15,910 nucleotides of DNA. Source: a bacterium. GTDB lineage: Bacteria; Vulcanimicrobiota; Xenobia; Xenobiales; Xenobiaceae. Shown here piece after piece: positions 14,361 to 15,910 of this stretch; the stretch's first letter is position 1, and every line of letters begins with the position of its first letter. The position numbers were made by a program, and so were the translations under genes. The stretch covers positions 1-15,910 of the forward strand of contig JAFSXO010000075.1 in the NCBI GenBank assembly GCA_017444045.1. The letters run 5' to 3'. The notes beneath the pieces are model-generated. The model made no database searches. It was not told the origin of the DNA and saw nothing but the letters and a program-made list of their open reading frames with translations.

Positions 14361-15147
14361 TGGCCTCAGCCAGATCGGAAAAATCCTGCAGGGTTAAGGT
14401 CTCAGGACGGCGTTGGGAATCGATAGACATCGAGTTCCATACGCTTTCCCATTGCTGCTGGTTTAGCTGGGCGGGAAGCTTAAGCAGCGAACGGCGCAGG
14501 GTCTTGCGGCGTTCCTGGAAGGCGGTGCGGATGACTCTGAACAGCTGCTCTGGTGGGGCGCTGACCGGTGGCTGCCGGCGTATGGTGAGGCGGATTACCG
14601 CCGAATCGACCTGCGGCGGTGGGGCAAAGCAGCCGGGCTTGACGGTGAACAGATACTCCGTTTCGGCGTAGTAATTGACAAAATAGCTGAGCGCTCCGGT
14701 TTGGCGCGTAGCTATGGCGGCTATGCGCTCGGCAACTTCTTTTTGGATCATGAGCACGAGACTGCCGAGGCGGTCGGAGCCTGAGCATAGCAGCTTTTCT
14801 AAAATGGGCGTGGTAATGTAATAGGGCAGATTGGCGACTACCTTCCAGCTGTGCGGCGGCGCGGGCGTTTCGCTGGCATCGCTGCTTAGCAGAGCCGGCA
14901 GGTCTATGTCGAGGATGTCGGCCTTAATTAATCGCAGCTTGGGAAGTGCGGAGAGGGCTTGAGCCAGCTTCTGGTCTAGCTCGATGGCGGTTACGCTCCC
15001 CGCCAATTCCAGCAGCTGTTTGGTGATCGCGCCCCGGCCTGGCCCGATTTCCAAAACGCGATCCTGCGGGCTTAGCTGAGCTGCTTTTATTATTTTGCTG
15101 ATGATATTCCGATCGTGGAGAAAATGCTGGCCCAGATAACGTCCCAT
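14335..15147 (-). CDS. rsmA: 16S rRNA (adenine1518-N6/adenine1519-N6)-dimethyltransferase RsmA (KsgA)
   Basis: This 270-residue methyltransferase dimethylates the two adjacent adenines of the 3' terminal loop of 16S rRNA, using S-adenosylmethionine, during small-subunit maturation. Motifs seen are LGQHFL (5-10), SAM motif I LEIGPGRGAIT (32-42), acidic E56 at the adenosine end, the catalytic NLPYY (106-110) continuing as ITTPILEKLL, and the C-terminal domain with FQERRKTLRRSL. The ATG at 15147 is preferred because GAGG lies 8 nt upstream. A TTG at 15177 would add ten residues and is the alternative start. A polar insert (about 86-101) precedes the NLPYY strand. A promoter is visible at 15270-15298. 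Its 3' end is shared with the exb terminator. Confidence 0.95.
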   Translation of the reverse strand: MGRYLGQHFLHDRNIISKIIKAAQLSPQDRVLEIGPGRGAITKQLLELAGSVTAIELDQKLAQALSALPKLRLIKADILDIDLPALLSSDASETPAPPHSWKVVANLPYYITTPILEKLLCSGSDRLGSLVLMIQKEVAERIAAIATRQTGALSYFVNYYAETEYLFTVKPGCFAPPPQVDSAVIRLTIRRQPPVSAPPEQLFRVIRTAFQERRKTLRRSLLKLPAQLNQQQWESVWNSMSIDSQRRPETLTLQDFSDLAEAINKAAANT

Positions 15148-15449
15148 GCTCAGTGCCTCGCTGGTGGTATTGCCCAAAGATTCGCGTCCATAGCCTGTGT
15201 CTCTGCCGGCGGTTGGCCATCGCCTGTCGCTGCCCGGGCGGGCTATGGCACTGGGGCTGCCTTGAGTGTGTTATAGTCTATTATCGCTTTCTGCGCAAGG
15301 GGCTGCTGTTGCCCGTGTGCCACTGCGCTACAGTTGACAAACGGCATTGCGCCTGGGCTGGGGATGAGCGCTGGGGCTGCAGGCAGGTTATTAAAGGCGC
15401 TATGCGAAATTATTAAGTTTACATATATTACTTAGGTTTGGTTGTCGCT
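15148..15449. other. Intergenic region between rsmA and the right-edge gene
   Basis: About 300 bp between divergent genes. It holds the candidate rsmA promoter and, beyond about 15400, an A+T-rich stretch just before the plus-strand start at 15450. A perfect TTGACA at 15334-15339 has no acceptable -10 box at 16-18 bp. I see no RNA gene, repeat or credible ORF here. Confidence 0.5.
15270..15298 (-). promoter_or_regulatory. Candidate promoter of rsmA
   Basis: On the minus strand TTGCGC (15293-15298; 4 of 6 matches to TTGACA) is spaced exactly 17 bp from TATAAC (15270-15275; 5 of 6 matches to TATAAT). It points to rsmA and would give a leader of about 115 nt to the ATG at 15147. Confidence 0.5.
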
Positions 15450-15910
15450 ATGATCCATTCGCCGCGCAGACATTCATCTTCTGGGCAGGGTAAACATTCA
15501 TTATTTCCAGGGGCTAAGGCTAAAAACAAGGATGGCCTCAATAATAAATCACCCAATGCCGATGCAGAAGAGGGCCATGCTTCTGGGGGGGCAGATGATG
15601 GCGAGTCTCTGGTAATTGCGCACGAGGATGGTTCTATCTTTAGCGATTCAGCCGATTCTCGGCCTGGCTCTGATAAGGATGATGGGCGATGCTATAATTC
15701 CGAAGAGCCGATCCCCGCGGCGCCAGAGCCGAAGCTGGATTGGGCTGGCTTGGAAGAGCGTAAGCTTGCCCTGGAGGACGGGCGGGCTACGGTATCTTCA
15801 TCGCTGGCTAGCGGTGATGAAGATGAGGCCAGCGAATATGAAGCGCCTTCTCCGGCCTCAGATGCGCAGGGAATGCCCGCAGCCTTGAGCTCTCGCGGTC
15901 CCTCCAGGAG
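15450..15910 (+). CDS. Unidentified acidic low-complexity protein (N-terminal part, runs off the window)
   Basis: An open frame of 153 codons from the ATG at 15450 continues past the right edge. A TTG at 15438 is a possible earlier start; the next in-frame stop upstream is at 15414. The first 30 residues are basic and Ser/Gly-rich (MIHSPRRHSSSGQGKHS). The rest is acidic and disordered, rich in Asp, Glu, Ser, Ala and Pro, with a short ordered-looking piece, LDWAGLEERKLALEDG, near residues 96-111. There is no signal peptide and no membrane segment in the visible part. Only a weak AGG (15434-15436) lies upstream. No family can be named; the recognisable domain, if any, is beyond the window. The codon pattern is sensible, which supports it over a shorter overlapping frame at 15616-15888. 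Confidence 0.6.
   Translation, partial: MIHSPRRHSSSGQGKHSLFPGAKAKNKDGLNNKSPNADAEEGHASGGADDGESLVIAHEDGSIFSDSADSRPGSDKDDGRCYNSEEPIPAAPEPKLDWAGLEERKLALEDGRATVSSSLASGDEDEASEYEAPSPASDAQGMPAALSSRGPSR

Noticed and set aside
15334..15339. Perfect TTGACA in the right-hand intergenic region
   Set aside because: The bases 17 bp downstream read GCTGGG, so no -10 box pairs with it.
15616..15888. 90-codon plus-strand ORF near the right edge
   Set aside because: It overlaps the longer frame from 15450 that runs off the window. Its product is Arg/Met/Trp-rich, typical of a shifted frame.

Overview
The window reads as chromosomal DNA of a bacterium with a two-membrane (diderm) envelope. It has a bacterial rRNA operon end, an ExbB/ExbD-type proton channel set, a large eukaryotic-like Ser/Thr kinase fused to TPR repeats, and a FakA/FakB fatty-acid kinase pair of the kind best known from Firmicutes. 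This mixture does not match a familiar model phylum. An under-studied diderm lineage rich in Ser/Thr kinases and TPR proteins is plausible, but the phylum cannot be fixed from the sequence alone. Codon use is moderately GC-rich in most genes. TTG and GTG starts occur beside ATG, and Shine-Dalgarno sites are present for some genes but not all.

Layout. 1-572: the 3' end of 23S rRNA, a short tRNA-less spacer, 5S rRNA and a strong intrinsic terminator. 572-2238: a promoter-like site, a small AT-rich membrane-protein ORF and rarA. 2239-5565: a hypothetical gene with a possible winged-helix fold, nfo (endonuclease IV), an orphan family-5 solute-binding protein and a small translationally coupled ORF. 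5649-9371: a 1240-residue Ser/Thr kinase, zinc-ribbon and TPR protein. 9631-12162 (minus): the fakA-fakB operon, convergent with the kinase gene. 12488-14252 (plus): exbB-exbD-exbD with a structured exbB-exbD spacer. 14335-15147 (minus): rsmA, convergent with the exb operon; the terminator hairpin overlaps the end of rsmA. 15450-15910 (plus): the start of an unidentified gene for an acidic, low-complexity protein, cut by the window edge.

How the genes work together. rarA and nfo are genome-maintenance genes. fakA and fakB together activate exogenous or recycled fatty acids as acyl-phosphates. ExbB with two ExbD paralogs would form an inner-membrane motor driven by proton-motive force, but no TonB or other energy user is encoded nearby. 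The kinase-TPR protein has no visible membrane segment and is probably a cytosolic signalling scaffold. No complete novel defence or mobile system is evident. The most unusual items are the soluble kinase/zinc-ribbon/TPR fusion, the orphan solute-binding protein with its coupled small ORF, and the tandem ExbD arrangement with its structured leader.
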